64,000 nucleotides of DNA, from NCBI RefSeq assembly GCF_000721495.1, contig NZ_JOHY01000028.1:16893-80892 (forward strand), read 5' to 3'. Numbering within the stretch: position 1 is the stretch's first letter; each line of letters begins with the position of its first letter. Source of the DNA: Streptomyces sp. NRRL F-5123. Its GTDB lineage: Bacteria > Actinomycetota > Actinomycetes > Streptomycetales > Streptomycetaceae. The position numbers were made by a program, and so were the translations under genes. Below, one piece after another: positions 19,601 to 29,376 of the stretch. The notes beneath the pieces were generated by a model. That model was not told where the DNA came from and searched no databases. It saw only the letters and a list, made by a program, of their open reading frames with translations.

Positions 19601-20110
19601 ATGAGCACTGAGACCGTCACCCCCGCCACCACCCCCGCCACCACCCCCGCGTCCGCGCCCGTCGTCCCCGCTGTCCGGCTCGCCGTCGACAGCCTCGTCC
19701 CGCACGTCAACCGCGCCATGAACGCGCTGGACGCCGCCGCCCGCGAGGTCAGCCTGGAGGCCCCGCTGCTGGAGCTGGTGCGGGCCCGCGCCTCGCAGCT
19801 CAACGGTTGCGCCTACTGCGTCGACACGCACGCGAAGGACGCCCGGGAGGGCGGCGAGAGCGAGCGGCGGCTGTACGCGCTGCCGGTGTGGCGAGAGACG
19901 CCGTTCTTCACCGCGCGCGAGCGGGCCGCGCTGGAGCTGACCGAGGCGGTCACCCGGCTCGCCGACGGCCATGTCTCCGACGAGGTCTTCGCGCGCGCGG
20001 CCGCCGAGTTCGAGGAGACCCAGCTCGCCGAACTGATCTGGGCCGTCACCGTCATCAACGCCTGGAACAGGCTCGGCGCCACCGCACGCCCCTGGCCGCT
20101 GGGTGCCTGA
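19601..20110 (+). CDS. AhpD-like / carboxymuconolactone decarboxylase family protein
   Basis: 169-residue all-alpha protein of the AhpD/CMD superfamily. The redox signature CAYCVDTHAKDA (Cys-x-x-Cys with a following His) lies near residues 69-80, as in alkylhydroperoxidase partners. The C-terminal segment AELIWAVTVINAWNRLG is typical. It probably acts as a peroxidase or disulfide-relay protein in the cytosol. The N-terminus carries a Thr/Pro/Ala-rich stretch of about 20 residues before the domain. Expression is probably controlled by the divergent MocR protein. A small CCCCGG hairpin follows at 20111-20127. Confidence 0.9.
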   Translation: MSTETVTPATTPATTPASAPVVPAVRLAVDSLVPHVNRAMNALDAAAREVSLEAPLLELVRARASQLNGCAYCVDTHAKDAREGGESERRLYALPVWRETPFFTARERAALELTEAVTRLADGHVSDEVFARAAAEFEETQLAELIWAVTVINAWNRLGATARPWPLGA

Positions 20111-20236
20111 CCCCGGTACCTCCGGGGCCGCTGCCACGCCCGGCGCGGGGACGGTACGGGGACCGTGCGCCGGGCGGGCGGGGCGGCCGGTGTACCACCC
20201 CCTCGCGCCCCCGGGGTGCGGACTACCATCAAGCCC

Positions 20237-20911
20237 ATGACCCGCGTACTTCTGGCCGAGGACGACGCATCCATCTCGGAACCCCTCGCGCGCGCCCTGC
20301 GCCGCGAGGGCTACGAGGTCGAGGTGCGCGAGGACGGACCCGGCGCGCTGGAGACGGCGCTGCTGGGCGCCGTCGACCTGGTGGTGCTCGATCTGGGCCT
20401 GCCCGGGATGGACGGCCTGGAGGTGTGCCGGCGGCTGCGTACCGAGGGCCACACCTTTCCGGTGCTGGTCCTGACCGCGCGCGCCGACGAGGTCGACACC
20501 GTCGTCGGGCTCGACGCCGGCGCGGACGACTACGTGACCAAGCCCTTCCGCCTCGCCGAACTGCTGGCCCGCGTCCGGGCGCTGCTGCGGCGCGGCACGA
20601 CCGAGCCCGCGCAGGCCCCGACGCACGGCGTGCGGATCGACGTCGAGTCGCACCGCGCCTGGATGGGCGACGACGAACTCCAGCTCACCGCCAAGGAGTT
20701 CGACCTGCTGCGGGTGCTGGTCCGGGACGCCGGCCGGGTGGTGACCCGCGAGCAGCTGATGCGCGAGGTGTGGGACACCACGTGGTGGTCGTCCACCAAG
20801 ACGCTGGACATGCACATCTCCTGGCTGCGCAAGAAACTCGGCGACGACGCGGCGAACCCGCGGTACATCTCCACGGTGCGCGGGGTCGGTTTCCGGTTCG
20901 AGAAGAACTGA
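20237..20911 (+). CDS. OmpR-family response regulator
   Basis: 224 residues. Receiver domain 1-115 with acidic pocket EDD at 8-10, phosphoacceptor Asp52 in VLDLGLPGMDG, and KPF containing the conserved Lys near 100. The winged-helix domain spans about 130-224 (LTAKEFDLLRVLV, TLDMHISWLRKKLG, RGVGFRFE). The histidine kinase gene starts 12 bases after its stop, so the two form an operon. The ATG was chosen where the receiver begins. The signal sensed cannot be told. Confidence 0.95.
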   Translation: MTRVLLAEDDASISEPLARALRREGYEVEVREDGPGALETALLGAVDLVVLDLGLPGMDGLEVCRRLRTEGHTFPVLVLTARADEVDTVVGLDAGADDYVTKPFRLAELLARVRALLRRGTTEPAQAPTHGVRIDVESHRAWMGDDELQLTAKEFDLLRVLVRDAGRVVTREQLMREVWDTTWWSSTKTLDMHISWLRKKLGDDAANPRYISTVRGVGFRFEKN

Positions 20912-20923
20912 CGCGCGGCACCC

Positions 20924-22189
20924 GTGCGCCGCCGTCTCATCTCCTCCACGCTCGCCGTGGTGCTGGCCGTCATCGCCGTCTTCGGGCTGTCCCTGGTCCT
21001 GGTGGAGACGCGCACCATCGAGAGCAGCGCGCGGGACGGCGTCGAGTCCGAGGCGGTGCGGCTGGTCGGGATCGTGGAGAACCGCATCCTGGCCGGCGAG
21101 AGCATCGACGCCAAGGGCCTGGACCGGCAGATCGCCGCGGACCGCTACGCCGTCGTACGGGTGCCGGGCCGCCCGCCCGTCCCGCTCGGCAAGCGCCCGC
21201 GCGGCGACGCCATCGCGTCCACCCAGCGCGGCGACCACGGTGAGTCCGTCACCGTGGAGCAGTCGCGTACCACGGTGACCCGCGAGATCTGGCGCAACGT
21301 GCTGGTGATACTGGCCGTCGCGCTGCTCGCCGTGCTGGCCGCGGTCGGACTCGCCGTGTGGCAGGCGCGGCGGCTCGCGAGCCCGCTCAGCGACCTGGCC
21401 GCGACCGCGGAGCGCCTCGGCTCGGGTGACCCGCGCCCTCGCCACCGCCGCTACGGGGTGCCGGAGCTGGACCGTATCGCCGACGTGCTGGACGCCAGCG
21501 CCGAGCGCATCGGGCGGATGCTCACCGCCGAGCGGCGGCTCGCCTCCGACGCCTCGCACCAGCTGCGCACGCCGCTGACGGCGCTGTCGATGCGGCTGGA
21601 GGAGATCATCGCCACCGACGACCAGGGGACGGTCAAGGAGGAGGCGTCGATCGCGCTCGGCCAGGTCGAGCGGCTGACCGACGTGGTGCAGCGGCTGCTC
21701 ACCAACGCCCGCGACCCGCGTACCGGCTCGGCGGTCTACTTCGACCTCGACGAGGTCATCAAGCAGCAGCTGGAGGAGTGGCGTCCGGCCTACCGCAGCG
21801 AGGGGCGCACCATCGTCCGCTCCGGCACCCCGGGGCTGCGGGCGGTCGGCACGCCCGGCGCGGTGGCGCAGGTGCTGGCCACCCTCATCGAGAACTCCCT
21901 CATGCACGGCGCGGGCACGGTCGCCCTGCGCACCCGGGTGACCGGCAACCAGGCCGTCGTCGAGGTCACCGACGAGGGCCGCGGGGTGCCGCCGGACCTG
22001 GGAGCGCGGGTCTTCGAGCGCACCGTCAGCGGCCGCAACTCCACCGGCCTCGGCCTCGCCCTGGCCCGCGACCTCGCCGAGGCGGACGGCGGGCGGCTCG
22101 AACTGCTCCAGCAGCGCCCGCCGGTCTTCGCGCTCTTCCTGGCCCGCGAGATGCAGCCCCCGCCGCCGCGTGAGGACATCGTGAGCTGA
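20924..22189 (+). CDS. sensor histidine kinase
   Basis: 421-residue membrane kinase, partner of the response regulator just upstream. Helix 1 at about 8-27, a short extracytoplasmic region to about 120, helix 2 at about 126-146, a HAMP linker, then the dimerisation domain with His212 in DASHQLRTPLTA. The ATPase domain has NSLMHG, DEGRGVPPDLG and STGLGLALARDLAE. GTG start. The sensor loop is about 95 residues and has no recognised ligand fold. Confidence 0.94.
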   Translation: MRRRLISSTLAVVLAVIAVFGLSLVLVETRTIESSARDGVESEAVRLVGIVENRILAGESIDAKGLDRQIAADRYAVVRVPGRPPVPLGKRPRGDAIASTQRGDHGESVTVEQSRTTVTREIWRNVLVILAVALLAVLAAVGLAVWQARRLASPLSDLAATAERLGSGDPRPRHRRYGVPELDRIADVLDASAERIGRMLTAERRLASDASHQLRTPLTALSMRLEEIIATDDQGTVKEEASIALGQVERLTDVVQRLLTNARDPRTGSAVYFDLDEVIKQQLEEWRPAYRSEGRTIVRSGTPGLRAVGTPGAVAQVLATLIENSLMHGAGTVALRTRVTGNQAVVEVTDEGRGVPPDLGARVFERTVSGRNSTGLGLALARDLAEADGGRLELLQQRPPVFALFLAREMQPPPPREDIVS

Positions 22190-22207
22190 GCCCCGGGGCC
22201 GCGGCGG

Positions 22208-22726
22208 TCAGCGCGCCGAGCGCGCCCCGCCCTCGGTGCCCTCGGCCAGCAGCGACTCGGCCTCCTCCACCGTCTCGGCCATCGCCTTCTTCGCGGGCAC
22301 GGCCCGGAAGACCCAGGTGCGGTAGGACCAGAAGCGGAAGAGCGTGGCCAGGCCCACACCGAGGAACTTGAAGATGTTGCTCTGCAGCGTGCTGTCCCAG
22401 TGGAAGCCGTACGTCGCCACGTACAGGATGCCGTTCTCGATCACCAGGCCCACGCAGCTGAAGGCGAGGAAGAGCGCCATCTCGCGGGCGCGGCCCTCGC
22501 GGTCGCGGTCGCGGTAGGTGAAGTAGCGGAACCCCACGTAGTTGAAGACGATCGACACCAGGGTCGCGAGGACGCTCGCGCGCACGGTCTGCAGGCCGGT
22601 GAGATGCCGCAGCAGGTTGTACACGCCGAAGTTCACGAGCAGGCCGGCCCCGCCCACCGCGCCGAACTTCACGATCTCGCGGTACATCAGCGCCAGCTGG
22701 GCGCGCAGGGCGTTGATTCCGGTCAT
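22208..22726 (-). CDS. GtrA family membrane protein
   Basis: 172-residue GtrA-type protein with four predicted helices in about residues 17-135: FGAVGGAGLLVNFGVYNLL, ASVLATLVSIVFNYVGFRYF, ALFLAFSCVGLVIENGILY and FKFLGVGLATLFRFWSYRTWVF. Family members are thought to flip or help transfer lipid-linked sugars during envelope glycan synthesis. A charged cytosolic tail follows. The ATG gives the typical family start; the frame could open about 60 residues earlier. It converges on the kinase gene and is divergent from purK. Confidence 0.9.
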   Translation of the reverse strand: MTGINALRAQLALMYREIVKFGAVGGAGLLVNFGVYNLLRHLTGLQTVRASVLATLVSIVFNYVGFRYFTYRDRDREGRAREMALFLAFSCVGLVIENGILYVATYGFHWDSTLQSNIFKFLGVGLATLFRFWSYRTWVFRAVPAKKAMAETVEEAESLLAEGTEGGARSAR

Positions 22727-22902
22727 GGTGATCGCTCGGCCCTGTCTGTGGGGGTCGTGGTGACGGGTGTGTGTCCTCATGCTAACGGGCGACCTCGGGC
22801 CACCGGGGGGCCGTCCGGCGTGCGGGCGCCCGTCGCACGGCAGATACCCTGGTAGAGCCCACCCCGGGGGATCCGCCCCCGCGCACCACGGCAGGACGCA
22901 TC

Positions 22903-24054
22903 GTGACATTCCCCGTAGTCGGCATGGTCGGCGGCGGCCAGCTCGCCCGTATGACGCACGAGGCGGGAATCCCGCTCGGCATCAGGTTCCGGATCCTCAG
23001 TGACACCCCGCAGGACTCGGCGGCGCAGGTCGTCTCCGACGTCACGGTCGGTGATTACCGCGACCTCGACACCCTGCGCGCGTTCGCCCGCGGCTGCGAC
23101 GTGATCACCTTCGACCACGAGCACGTCCCCGGCGAGCACCTGCGGGTGCTGGAGGCGGAGGGCGTCGTCGTCCGGCCCGGCCCGGACGCGCTGCTGCACG
23201 CGCACGACAAGGGCGTGATGCGCACCCGGCTCGCCGAGATCGGCGTCCCCTGCCCGCGCAACCGCATCGTCGCCGCCCCCGCGGACGTCACCCGCTTCGC
23301 CGCGGAGGGCAGCGGCTACCCGGTGGTGCTGAAGACCGTGGTCGGCGGCTACGACGGCAAGGGCGTGTGGTTCGTGCGCTCCGAGGCCGACGCGGCGGAC
23401 GCCTTCAAGGCGGGCGTCGCGGTGCTCGCCGAGGAGCGCGTCGACTTCGTGCGCGAGCTGGCCGCGAACGTCGTGCGCTCCCCGCACGGGCAGGCCGTGG
23501 CCTATCCGGTGGTGGAGTCGGTGCAGGTGGACGGCGTGTGCGACACCGTGGTCGCGCCCGCGCCCGACCTGCCGGAGGAGCTGTCGGCGCAGGCGCAGCA
23601 GCTCGCGCTGACGGTTGCGCGCGAGCTGGGCGTCGTCGGCCACCTCGCGGTCGAGCTGTTCGAGACCCGCGGCCCGGACGGGAAGCCCGCGATCCTCGTC
23701 AACGAGCTCGCGATGCGCCCGCACAACAGCGGCCACTGGACCATCGACGGCGCCGCCACCTCGCAGTTCGCCAACCACCTGCGCGCGGTGCTCGACCTGC
23801 CGCTGGGCGACCCGCGCCCGCGCGCCCGCTGGACGGTCATGGCCAACGTCCTGGGCGGCGACTACCCCGACATGTACGCGGGCTACCTGCACTGCATGGC
23901 CCGCGACCCGGGCCTGAAGATCCACATGTACGGCAAGGACGTGAAGCCCGGCCGCAAGGTGGGCCACGTCACCGCTTACGGCACCGACCTGCGCGCGGTG
24001 CGCGAGCGCGCGCGGCACGCGGCCGACTACCTGCGAGGGACGATCGATGAGTGA
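22903..24054 (+). CDS. purK: N5-carboxyaminoimidazole ribonucleotide synthase
   Basis: ATP-grasp enzyme that carboxylates aminoimidazole ribonucleotide with bicarbonate in purine synthesis. 383 residues. The N-terminus [12 protein letters not shown] is the substrate-binding pre-ATP-grasp loop, [15 protein letters not shown] is the ATP loop near 141, and the Mg-binding end is [19 protein letters not shown] start. It overlaps purE by eight bases, so the pair is co-translated. purK and purE usually act in sequence. Confidence 0.96.
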   Translation: MTFPVVGMVGGGQLARMTHEAGIPLGIRFRILSDTPQDSAAQVVSDVTVGDYRDLDTLRAFARGCDVITFDHEHVPGEHLRVLEAEGVVVRPGPDALLHAHDKGVMRTRLAEIGVPCPRNRIVAAPADVTRFAAEGSGYPVVLKTVVGGYDGKGVWFVRSEADAADAFKAGVAVLAEERVDFVRELAANVVRSPHGQAVAYPVVESVQVDGVCDTVVAPAPDLPEELSAQAQQLALTVARELGVVGHLAVELFETRGPDGKPAILVNELAMRPHNSGHWTIDGAATSQFANHLRAVLDLPLGDPRPRARWTVMANVLGGDYPDMYAGYLHCMARDPGLKIHMYGKDVKPGRKVGHVTAYGTDLRAVRERARHAADYLRGTIDE

Positions 24055-24604
24055 AGCGCCCGCCACGCCCGGCCGGAGCACCGCGGGGCCCGCGGTCGGC
24101 ATCGTCATGGGCTCGGACTCCGACTGGCCGGTCATGGAGGCCGCCGCCGGGGCGCTCGAGGAGTTCGGCGTCCCCTTCGAGGTCGACGTCGTCTCGGCGC
24201 ACCGCATGCCGCGCGAGATGATCGCGTACGGCGAGCAGGCCGCCGGGCGCGGGCTCAAGGCGATCATCGCGGGCGCGGGCGGTGCCGCCCACCTGCCGGG
24301 CATGCTCGCGTCCGTCACCCCGCTGCCGGTCATCGGCGTGCCGGTGCCGCTGAAGTACCTGGACGGCATGGACTCGCTGATGTCGATCGTGCAGATGCCG
24401 GCCGGTGTGCCCGTCGCGACCGTCTCGGTGGCCGGCGCCCGCAACGCCGGACTGCTCGCCGTCCGCATCCTGGCCGCGCACGACGCGGAGCTGCAGGACC
24501 GGATGCGCGACTTCCAGCAGTCCCTCAACGACCAGGCCACCGAGAAGGGCCGCCGGCTGCGCGGCAAGGTACAGGGCACGGGCGGCTTCGGCTTCGGGCA
24601 GTAG
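24047..24604 (+). CDS. purE: N5-carboxyaminoimidazole ribonucleotide mutase
   Basis: Class I PurE that moves the carboxyl group of N5-CAIR to C4. 185 residues. The active-site segment [13 protein letters not shown] is near 18, VVSAHRMP near 49, and [11 protein letters not shown] near 76. A short Pro/Ala-rich N-terminal extension precedes the core. The start codon overlaps purK. Confidence 0.96.
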   Translation: MSEAPATPGRSTAGPAVGIVMGSDSDWPVMEAAAGALEEFGVPFEVDVVSAHRMPREMIAYGEQAAGRGLKAIIAGAGGAAHLPGMLASVTPLPVIGVPVPLKYLDGMDSLMSIVQMPAGVPVATVSVAGARNAGLLAVRILAAHDAELQDRMRDFQQSLNDQATEKGRRLRGKVQGTGGFGFGQ

Positions 24605-24694
24605 CAGCGGGGGGCGCGGACGGGAGCAGGAGCAGGCGGCCGGCGGCCGGGGCCTTCCCGGGTCGTACGGCACCGCCCCGCATAAGGTGCCGGT

Positions 24695-25879
24695 ATGGAC
24701 TACCTCGCCCGCGCCCGTGACCTGCTCGCCGCCCACCCCGTCGTCGACGGGCACAACGACCTGCCGTGGGCACTGCGCGAGCACGTCGCCTACGACCTGG
24801 ACCGGCTGGACGTCTCGGCCGACCAGAGCGGCCTGCTGCACACCGACCTGCCGCGGCTGCGGGCCGGCGGCGTGGGCGGGCAGTTCTGGTCGGTGTACGT
24901 GTCGGTCGAGCTGGCCGGGGCGGACGCCGTCACCGCGACGCTGGAGCAGATCGACGTCGTCCGGCGGCTGACCGAGCGCTACCCCGAGGACCTGGCCCTC
25001 GCGCTGACCGCCGACGACATGGAGAAGGCCCGCGCGCAGGGTCGTGTCGCGTCGCTGATGGGCGCCGAGGGCGGGCACAGTATCGACAACTCGCTGGGCG
25101 TCCTGCGGGCCTTCCACGCGCTCGGGGTGCGCTACATGACGCTCACCCACAACACCAACACCGCGTGGGCGGACTCGGCGACCGACGAGCCCGCCGCGGG
25201 GGGCCTGACCGCCTTCGGCGAGGAGGTCGTCCGGGAGATGAACCGGCTGGGCATGCTGGTGGACCTCAGCCATGTCTCCGCCGACACCATGCACGCCGCG
25301 CTGCGCGTGGCCGAGGCGCCGGTGATCTTCTCGCACTCCTCGGCCCGTGCGGTGTGCGACCACGTCCGCAACATCCCCGACGACGTCCTCGCGGCCCTGC
25401 CCGGCAACGGCGGCGTGGCCATGGCCACGTTCGTGCCGAAGTTCGTGCTGCCCGCGGCCATCGAGTGGACGCTCGCGGCCGACGCCAACATGCGCGACCA
25501 CGGCCTGCACCACCTGGACACCACCCCCGCGGGAATGGCCGTGCAGCACGCCTTCGAGGCCGCGCACCCGCGGCCCATGGCGACCGCGGCGACCGTCGCC
25601 GACCATCTGGACCACATGCGCGAGGTCGCCGGCGTCGACCACATCGGTCTCGGCGGCGACTACGACGGCACCGCCTTCACCCCGCAGGACATGGCCGACG
25701 TCAGCGGCTACCCGCGGCTCGTCGCCGAGCTGCTGCGGCGCGGCTGGTCCGAGGCCGACCTCGCCAAGCTGACCTGGGGCAACGCGGTGCGGGTGCTGCG
25801 CGACGCGGAATCCGCCGCGACCTCGATCCAGGCCCGCCGCGGCCCCTCCGCGGCGACCCCGGCCCAGCTCGACGGCTGA
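24695..25879 (+). CDS. membrane dipeptidase-type (M19) metallopeptidase
   Basis: 394-residue zinc dipeptidase of family M19 (renal dipeptidase type). Zinc ligands are seen in [12 protein letters not shown] (HxD, near 19), the bridging Glu in [19 protein letters not shown], and the histidines in VDLSHVS and SHSSARAVC. The C-terminal [11 protein letters not shown] motif is also typical. No signal peptide is visible, so it is probably cytosolic despite the family name. AAGGTGCCGGT before the ATG is a weak ribosome site. Confidence 0.92.
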   Translation: MDYLARARDLLAAHPVVDGHNDLPWALREHVAYDLDRLDVSADQSGLLHTDLPRLRAGGVGGQFWSVYVSVELAGADAVTATLEQIDVVRRLTERYPEDLALALTADDMEKARAQGRVASLMGAEGGHSIDNSLGVLRAFHALGVRYMTLTHNTNTAWADSATDEPAAGGLTAFGEEVVREMNRLGMLVDLSHVSADTMHAALRVAEAPVIFSHSSARAVCDHVRNIPDDVLAALPGNGGVAMATFVPKFVLPAAIEWTLAADANMRDHGLHHLDTTPAGMAVQHAFEAAHPRPMATAATVADHLDHMREVAGVDHIGLGGDYDGTAFTPQDMADVSGYPRLVAELLRRGWSEADLAKLTWGNAVRVLRDAESAATSIQARRGPSAATPAQLDG

Positions 25880-25891
25880 CCGCCGGCGGCG

Positions 25892-25924
25892 GAGGGGGTA
25901 CGGGGCAACGGCCCGCGCCCCCTC
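25892..25924. terminator. hairpin between dipeptidase and VOC genes
   Basis: GAGGGGG and CCCCCTC arms with an inner CGGGGC/GCCCG stem, between convergent genes. Probably a two-way terminator. Confidence 0.5.
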
Positions 25925-25933
25925 GCGCGCCGC

Positions 25934-26305
25934 TCAGCCGGCCGCGCAGAGGCAGAACGGGTGCCCGGCGGGGTCGGCGTAGACGCGCCAGTTGCGGGAG
26001 CCGCCGAGGTCGTCCTGCAGCAGGGTGGCGCCGAGTGCGAGGACCTTGCGCTCGGCCTCGTCCATCTCGGCACGCGGCACCCGCACGTCCAGGTGGAACT
26101 GCTGCGGGCGCTCCGGGTCGGGCCAGGCCGGCGGCCGGAAGTCCGTCGCGCGCTGGAAGGACAGGTCCGCGCCGTCCGCGTTCTTTAGGTCGACCCACGT
26201 CTCGTCCTCGGCCTCCACCTCGCCGCCGAGCACCTCGGCGTAGAAGGCGGCGAGCGCGGCGGGGTCGGGACAGTCCAGGACGACGGAGATCAGCCGGCCG
26301 ATCAT
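25934..26305 (-). CDS. VOC family (glyoxalase/bleomycin-resistance fold) protein
   Basis: 123-residue single-module VOC protein. It has LDCPDPAALAAFYAEVLG at the start of the first beta-alpha unit, FHLDVRVPRAEMDEAERKVLALGA at the second, and the ending VYADPAGHPFCLC. Possible metal ligands are His in QFHLDV and acidic residues at the ends of the modules. Substrate unknown. The ATG at 26305 is preferred over one five codons upstream, because AAAGGA then lies at good spacing. Confidence 0.87.
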   Translation of the reverse strand: MIGRLISVVLDCPDPAALAAFYAEVLGGEVEAEDETWVDLKNADGADLSFQRATDFRPPAWPDPERPQQFHLDVRVPRAEMDEAERKVLALGATLLQDDLGGSRNWRVYADPAGHPFCLCAAG

Positions 26306-26414
26306 GGCGGGTCCTTTCATCAGGTGTCGCCGCCCGGGCCCGGGCGGCGCCGACCCGAACCATCATGACGGCACCCACCGGCACCCACCGACAGCCTGCG
26401 AAGGCCGTGCGGCA

Positions 26415-27755
26415 CTACGCGTTCGGGCGGCCCATCGCGCGGTACGTCCAGCCGGCCTTGCGCCACAGCGCGGCGTCCAGGGTGTTGCGGCCGTCCAGCA
26501 CGACGAGGCCGCGCGCCAGCTCGGCGAGCGCGGCCGGGTCCAGCTCGCGGAATTCCCGCCACTCGGTCAGGTGCAGCACCACGTCGGCGCCGCGGACCGC
26601 GTCCTGCGCGCTGGGGGCGTAGCCGAGGGTGGGGAAGTGCAGACGGGCGTTCTCCATGCCCTTGGGGTCGTAGACCGTGACCTGGCCGCCCTGGAGGTGG
26701 ATCTGGCCGGCGACGTTGAGCGCGGGCGAATCCCGCACGTCGTCGGAGTCCGGCTTGAAGGTGGCGCCGAGCACCGCGACCCGGCGGCCCAGGAAGCCGC
26801 CGCCCAGCGCCTCGCGGGCCATGTCCACCATCTGGGTGCGGCGCCGCATGTTGGTCGAGTCGACCTCGCGCAGGAAGGTCAGCGCCTGGTCGGCGCCCAG
26901 CTCGCCGGCCCGGGCCATGAAGGCGCGGATGTCCTTGGGCAGGCAGCCGCCGCCGAAGCCGATGCCGGCCCGCAGGAACTTGGCGCCGATCCGGTCGTCG
27001 TAGCCGATCGCCTCGGCGAGCACGGCCACGTCGCCCCCGGCCGCCTCGCTGACCTCGGCCATCGCGTTGATGAAGGAGATCTTGGTGGCGAGGAAGGCGT
27101 TGGCCGCGGTCTTGACCAGTTCCGCGGTGGGATAGTCCGCGACGACGAACGGCGTGCCTTCTGCCACGGGCGTCGCGTAAACCTCCCGCAGCAGATTCTC
27201 CGCGCGCTCGCTGCGCACCCCGACCACGATCCGGTCCGGGTGCAGGGTGTCCTGCACCGCGAAGCCCTCACGGAGGAATTCCGGGTTCCAGGCGAGCTCG
27301 ACGTCCTCGCCGGCCGGCGCGAGGGCGGTCAGCGTCTCCGCGAGCCGTTCCGCGCTGCCCACCGGCACCGTGGACTTGCCCACCACCAGCGCGGGCCGCC
27401 GCAGCAGCGGCGCCAGCTGCCCGAAGGCGCTCTCCACGTAGCTCATGTCGCACGCGTACTCGCCCTGCTTCTGCGGGGTGTTGACGCACACGAAGTGCAC
27501 GTCGCCGAAGTCGGCGACCTCCTCCCACGACATGGTGAAGCGCAGCCGCCCGCTGGACCCCTCGATACCGGCCACGTGCCGGGCCAGCATGTCCTCCAGG
27601 CCGGGCTCGAACATCGGTACCCGGCCCTGCGCGAGCAGCTCGATCTTGCGCGGGTCGATGTCGAGCGCGAGTACGTCGAAACCGAGTTCGGCCATGGCCG
27701 CGGCATGCGTGGCACCGAGATATCCGGTGCCGATCACGGTCAGCTTGAGAGGCAT
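26415..27755 (-). CDS. ugd: UDP-glucose 6-dehydrogenase
   Basis: 446-residue NAD enzyme oxidising UDP-glucose (or a related UDP-sugar) to the uronic acid. The Rossmann motif VIGTGYLGATHA starts at residue 7. The catalytic Cys lies in GIGFGGGCLPKDIRAFM, with TAANAFLATKISFINA upstream. The C-terminal domain contains VLGATFKPDSDDVRDSPAL. The product would supply glucuronate for envelope polymers, which fits the LCP genes that follow a few kilobases on. Divergent from the acyl-CoA dehydrogenase gene. Confidence 0.93.
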   Translation of the reverse strand: MPLKLTVIGTGYLGATHAAAMAELGFDVLALDIDPRKIELLAQGRVPMFEPGLEDMLARHVAGIEGSSGRLRFTMSWEEVADFGDVHFVCVNTPQKQGEYACDMSYVESAFGQLAPLLRRPALVVGKSTVPVGSAERLAETLTALAPAGEDVELAWNPEFLREGFAVQDTLHPDRIVVGVRSERAENLLREVYATPVAEGTPFVVADYPTAELVKTAANAFLATKISFINAMAEVSEAAGGDVAVLAEAIGYDDRIGAKFLRAGIGFGGGCLPKDIRAFMARAGELGADQALTFLREVDSTNMRRRTQMVDMAREALGGGFLGRRVAVLGATFKPDSDDVRDSPALNVAGQIHLQGGQVTVYDPKGMENARLHFPTLGYAPSAQDAVRGADVVLHLTEWREFRELDPAALAELARGLVVLDGRNTLDAALWRKAGWTYRAMGRPNA

Positions 27756-27947
27756 GGGCCGAGCATAGTCGGCACCGCCCCGGCCGAAAGAGGGGTGTGA
27801 CCGGCCCTCCTTCCTGCTTCCTCACTCCAGCGCCCCGAGTGGCGCGAGCCAGGAACGGGTAAGTGGCGCGGTGGTGGCCTTGTGCTGTCGTGAAGGTCAC
27901 GTACGCCGGGCTGCGGGCCCGGCCCTAGGATCGTAGGACCAATCAGG

Positions 27948-27978
27948 TTACTTAACGGTAATTAGCACTCGGGGAGTG
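27948..27978. promoter_or_regulatory. palindromes in acyl-CoA dehydrogenase promoter region
   Basis: TTAC-N6-GTAA at 27948-27961 and CACTC-N3-GAGTG at 27966-27978 lie just before the GTG start, downstream of a TAGGAT -10-like box at 27925. The first may be a repressor site; the second overlaps the ribosome site and could be an operator or RNA hairpin. Confidence 0.4.
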
Positions 27979-27985
27979 AGACTCT

Positions 27986-29161
27986 GTGGCCGGATCCTCC
28001 GACTTCGACCTTTTCCGGACCTCCGAAGAGCACGACATGCTGCGGGACGCCGTGCGCTCGCTGGCCGAGGCGAAGATCGCGCCCTTCGCCGCGGAGGTGG
28101 ACGAGCAGGGCCGCTTCCCGCAGGAGGCCAGGGACGCGCTGGAGGCCAACGACCTGCACGCCGTCCATGTGCCCGAGGAGTACGACGGGGCCGGCGCCGA
28201 CGCGCTGTCGACCGTCATCGTGATCGAGGAGGTGGCGCGGGTCTGCGCGTCCTCCTCACTCATCCCGGCGGTCAACAAGCTCGGCTCGCTGCCCGTGCAG
28301 CTGTCCGGCTCCGAGGAGCTGAAGGCGCGCTACCTCGGCGCGCTCGCCCGCAAGGAGGGCATGTTCTCCTACGCCCTGTCGGAGCCCGAGGCGGGCTCGG
28401 ACGCGGCGGGCATGAAGACCCGCGCGGTGCGCGACGGCGACAGTTACGTCCTCAACGGCGTCAAGCGCTGGATCACCAACGCCGGGGTCTCCGACTTCTA
28501 CACGGTCATGGCCGTGACCGACCCCGACAAGCGCTCCAAGGGTATCTCCGCCTTCGTGGTGGAGAAGGGCGACGAGGGCGTCTCCTTCGGTGCCCCGGAG
28601 AAGAAGCTCGGCATCAAGGGCTCGCCGACCCGCGAGGTCTACCTCGACAACGTCCGCATCCCAGCCGACCGCATGATCGGCGCCGAGGGCACCGGGTTCG
28701 CGACCGCGATGCGCACCCTGGACCACACCCGCATCACCATCGCCGCCCAGGCCCTCGGCATCGCCCAGGGCGCCCTCGACTACGCCAAGGGCTACGTGGC
28801 CGAGCGCAAGCAGTTCGGCAAGGCGATCGCCGAATTCCAGGGCATCCAGTTCATGCTCGCCGACATGGCCATGAAGCTCGAGGCCGCCCGCCAGCTCACC
28901 TACTCCGCCGCGGCCCGCTCCGAGCGTGCCTCGGCAGGCAGCAAGGACGAGGACCTCACCTTCTTCGGCGCCGCCGCCAAGTGCTACGCCTCCGACGTGG
29001 CCATGTCGATCACCACCGACGCGGTCCAGCTCCTCGGCGGATACGGCTACACACGCGACTACCCGGTCGAGCGCATGATGCGCGACGCCAAGATCACCCA
29101 GATCTACGAGGGCACCAACCAGGTCCAGCGGATCGTCATGGCGCGGAACCTGCCCGCGTAG
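27986..29161 (+). CDS. acyl-CoA dehydrogenase
   Basis: 391-residue FAD enzyme that introduces a trans-2 double bond in acyl-CoA. Motifs: YALSEPEAGSDAAGMKTRA and WITNAGVSDFYTVMAVT around the flavin site, ERKQFGKAIAEFQGIQFMLADM in the helical domain, and the catalytic-base loop QLLGGYGYTRDYPVERMMRDAKITQIYEGT near the end, with Glu in YEGT. The GTG start has GGGGAGTGAG upstream. Whether it serves beta-oxidation or branched-chain amino acids cannot be told from motifs alone. Confidence 0.94.
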   Translation: MAGSSDFDLFRTSEEHDMLRDAVRSLAEAKIAPFAAEVDEQGRFPQEARDALEANDLHAVHVPEEYDGAGADALSTVIVIEEVARVCASSSLIPAVNKLGSLPVQLSGSEELKARYLGALARKEGMFSYALSEPEAGSDAAGMKTRAVRDGDSYVLNGVKRWITNAGVSDFYTVMAVTDPDKRSKGISAFVVEKGDEGVSFGAPEKKLGIKGSPTREVYLDNVRIPADRMIGAEGTGFATAMRTLDHTRITIAAQALGIAQGALDYAKGYVAERKQFGKAIAEFQGIQFMLADMAMKLEAARQLTYSAAARSERASAGSKDEDLTFFGAAAKCYASDVAMSITTDAVQLLGGYGYTRDYPVERMMRDAKITQIYEGTNQVQRIVMARNLPA

Positions 29162-29194
29162 CAACTCTGTAACAGCCGTTGCGTGAGAGGCGTG

Positions 29195-29219
29195 AAGAGC
29201 ACCCTGCCCGGGTGCTCTT
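29195..29219 (+). terminator. terminator after acyl-CoA dehydrogenase
   Basis: Perfect 10-bp stem AAGAGCACCC with its complement, a 5-base loop, then TTTGTG, 33 bp after the stop codon. Confidence 0.8.
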
Positions 29220-29258
29220 TGTGCGTCTGGGGTCGAGTTGTGGTCGGTTTGCGATCAA

Positions 29259-29288
29259 TTGACAAGGCTGTGCGAGGACTTGTAGAGC
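29259..29288 (+). promoter_or_regulatory. promoter of LAETG surface protein gene
   Basis: A perfect TTGACA -35 box at 29259-29264 and TAGAGC at 29283-29288, spacer 18. It implies an untranslated leader of about 80 bases before the GTG at 29377. Confidence 0.6.
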
Positions 29289-29376
29289 TGTGGAAGCCAT
29301 CAGCCGGACGGGGGGCCGTCGTAGCAGCTGACCGGCCTCACACCGCGCTTGTGATCCGATCCCGTGAAGGGAAGAC

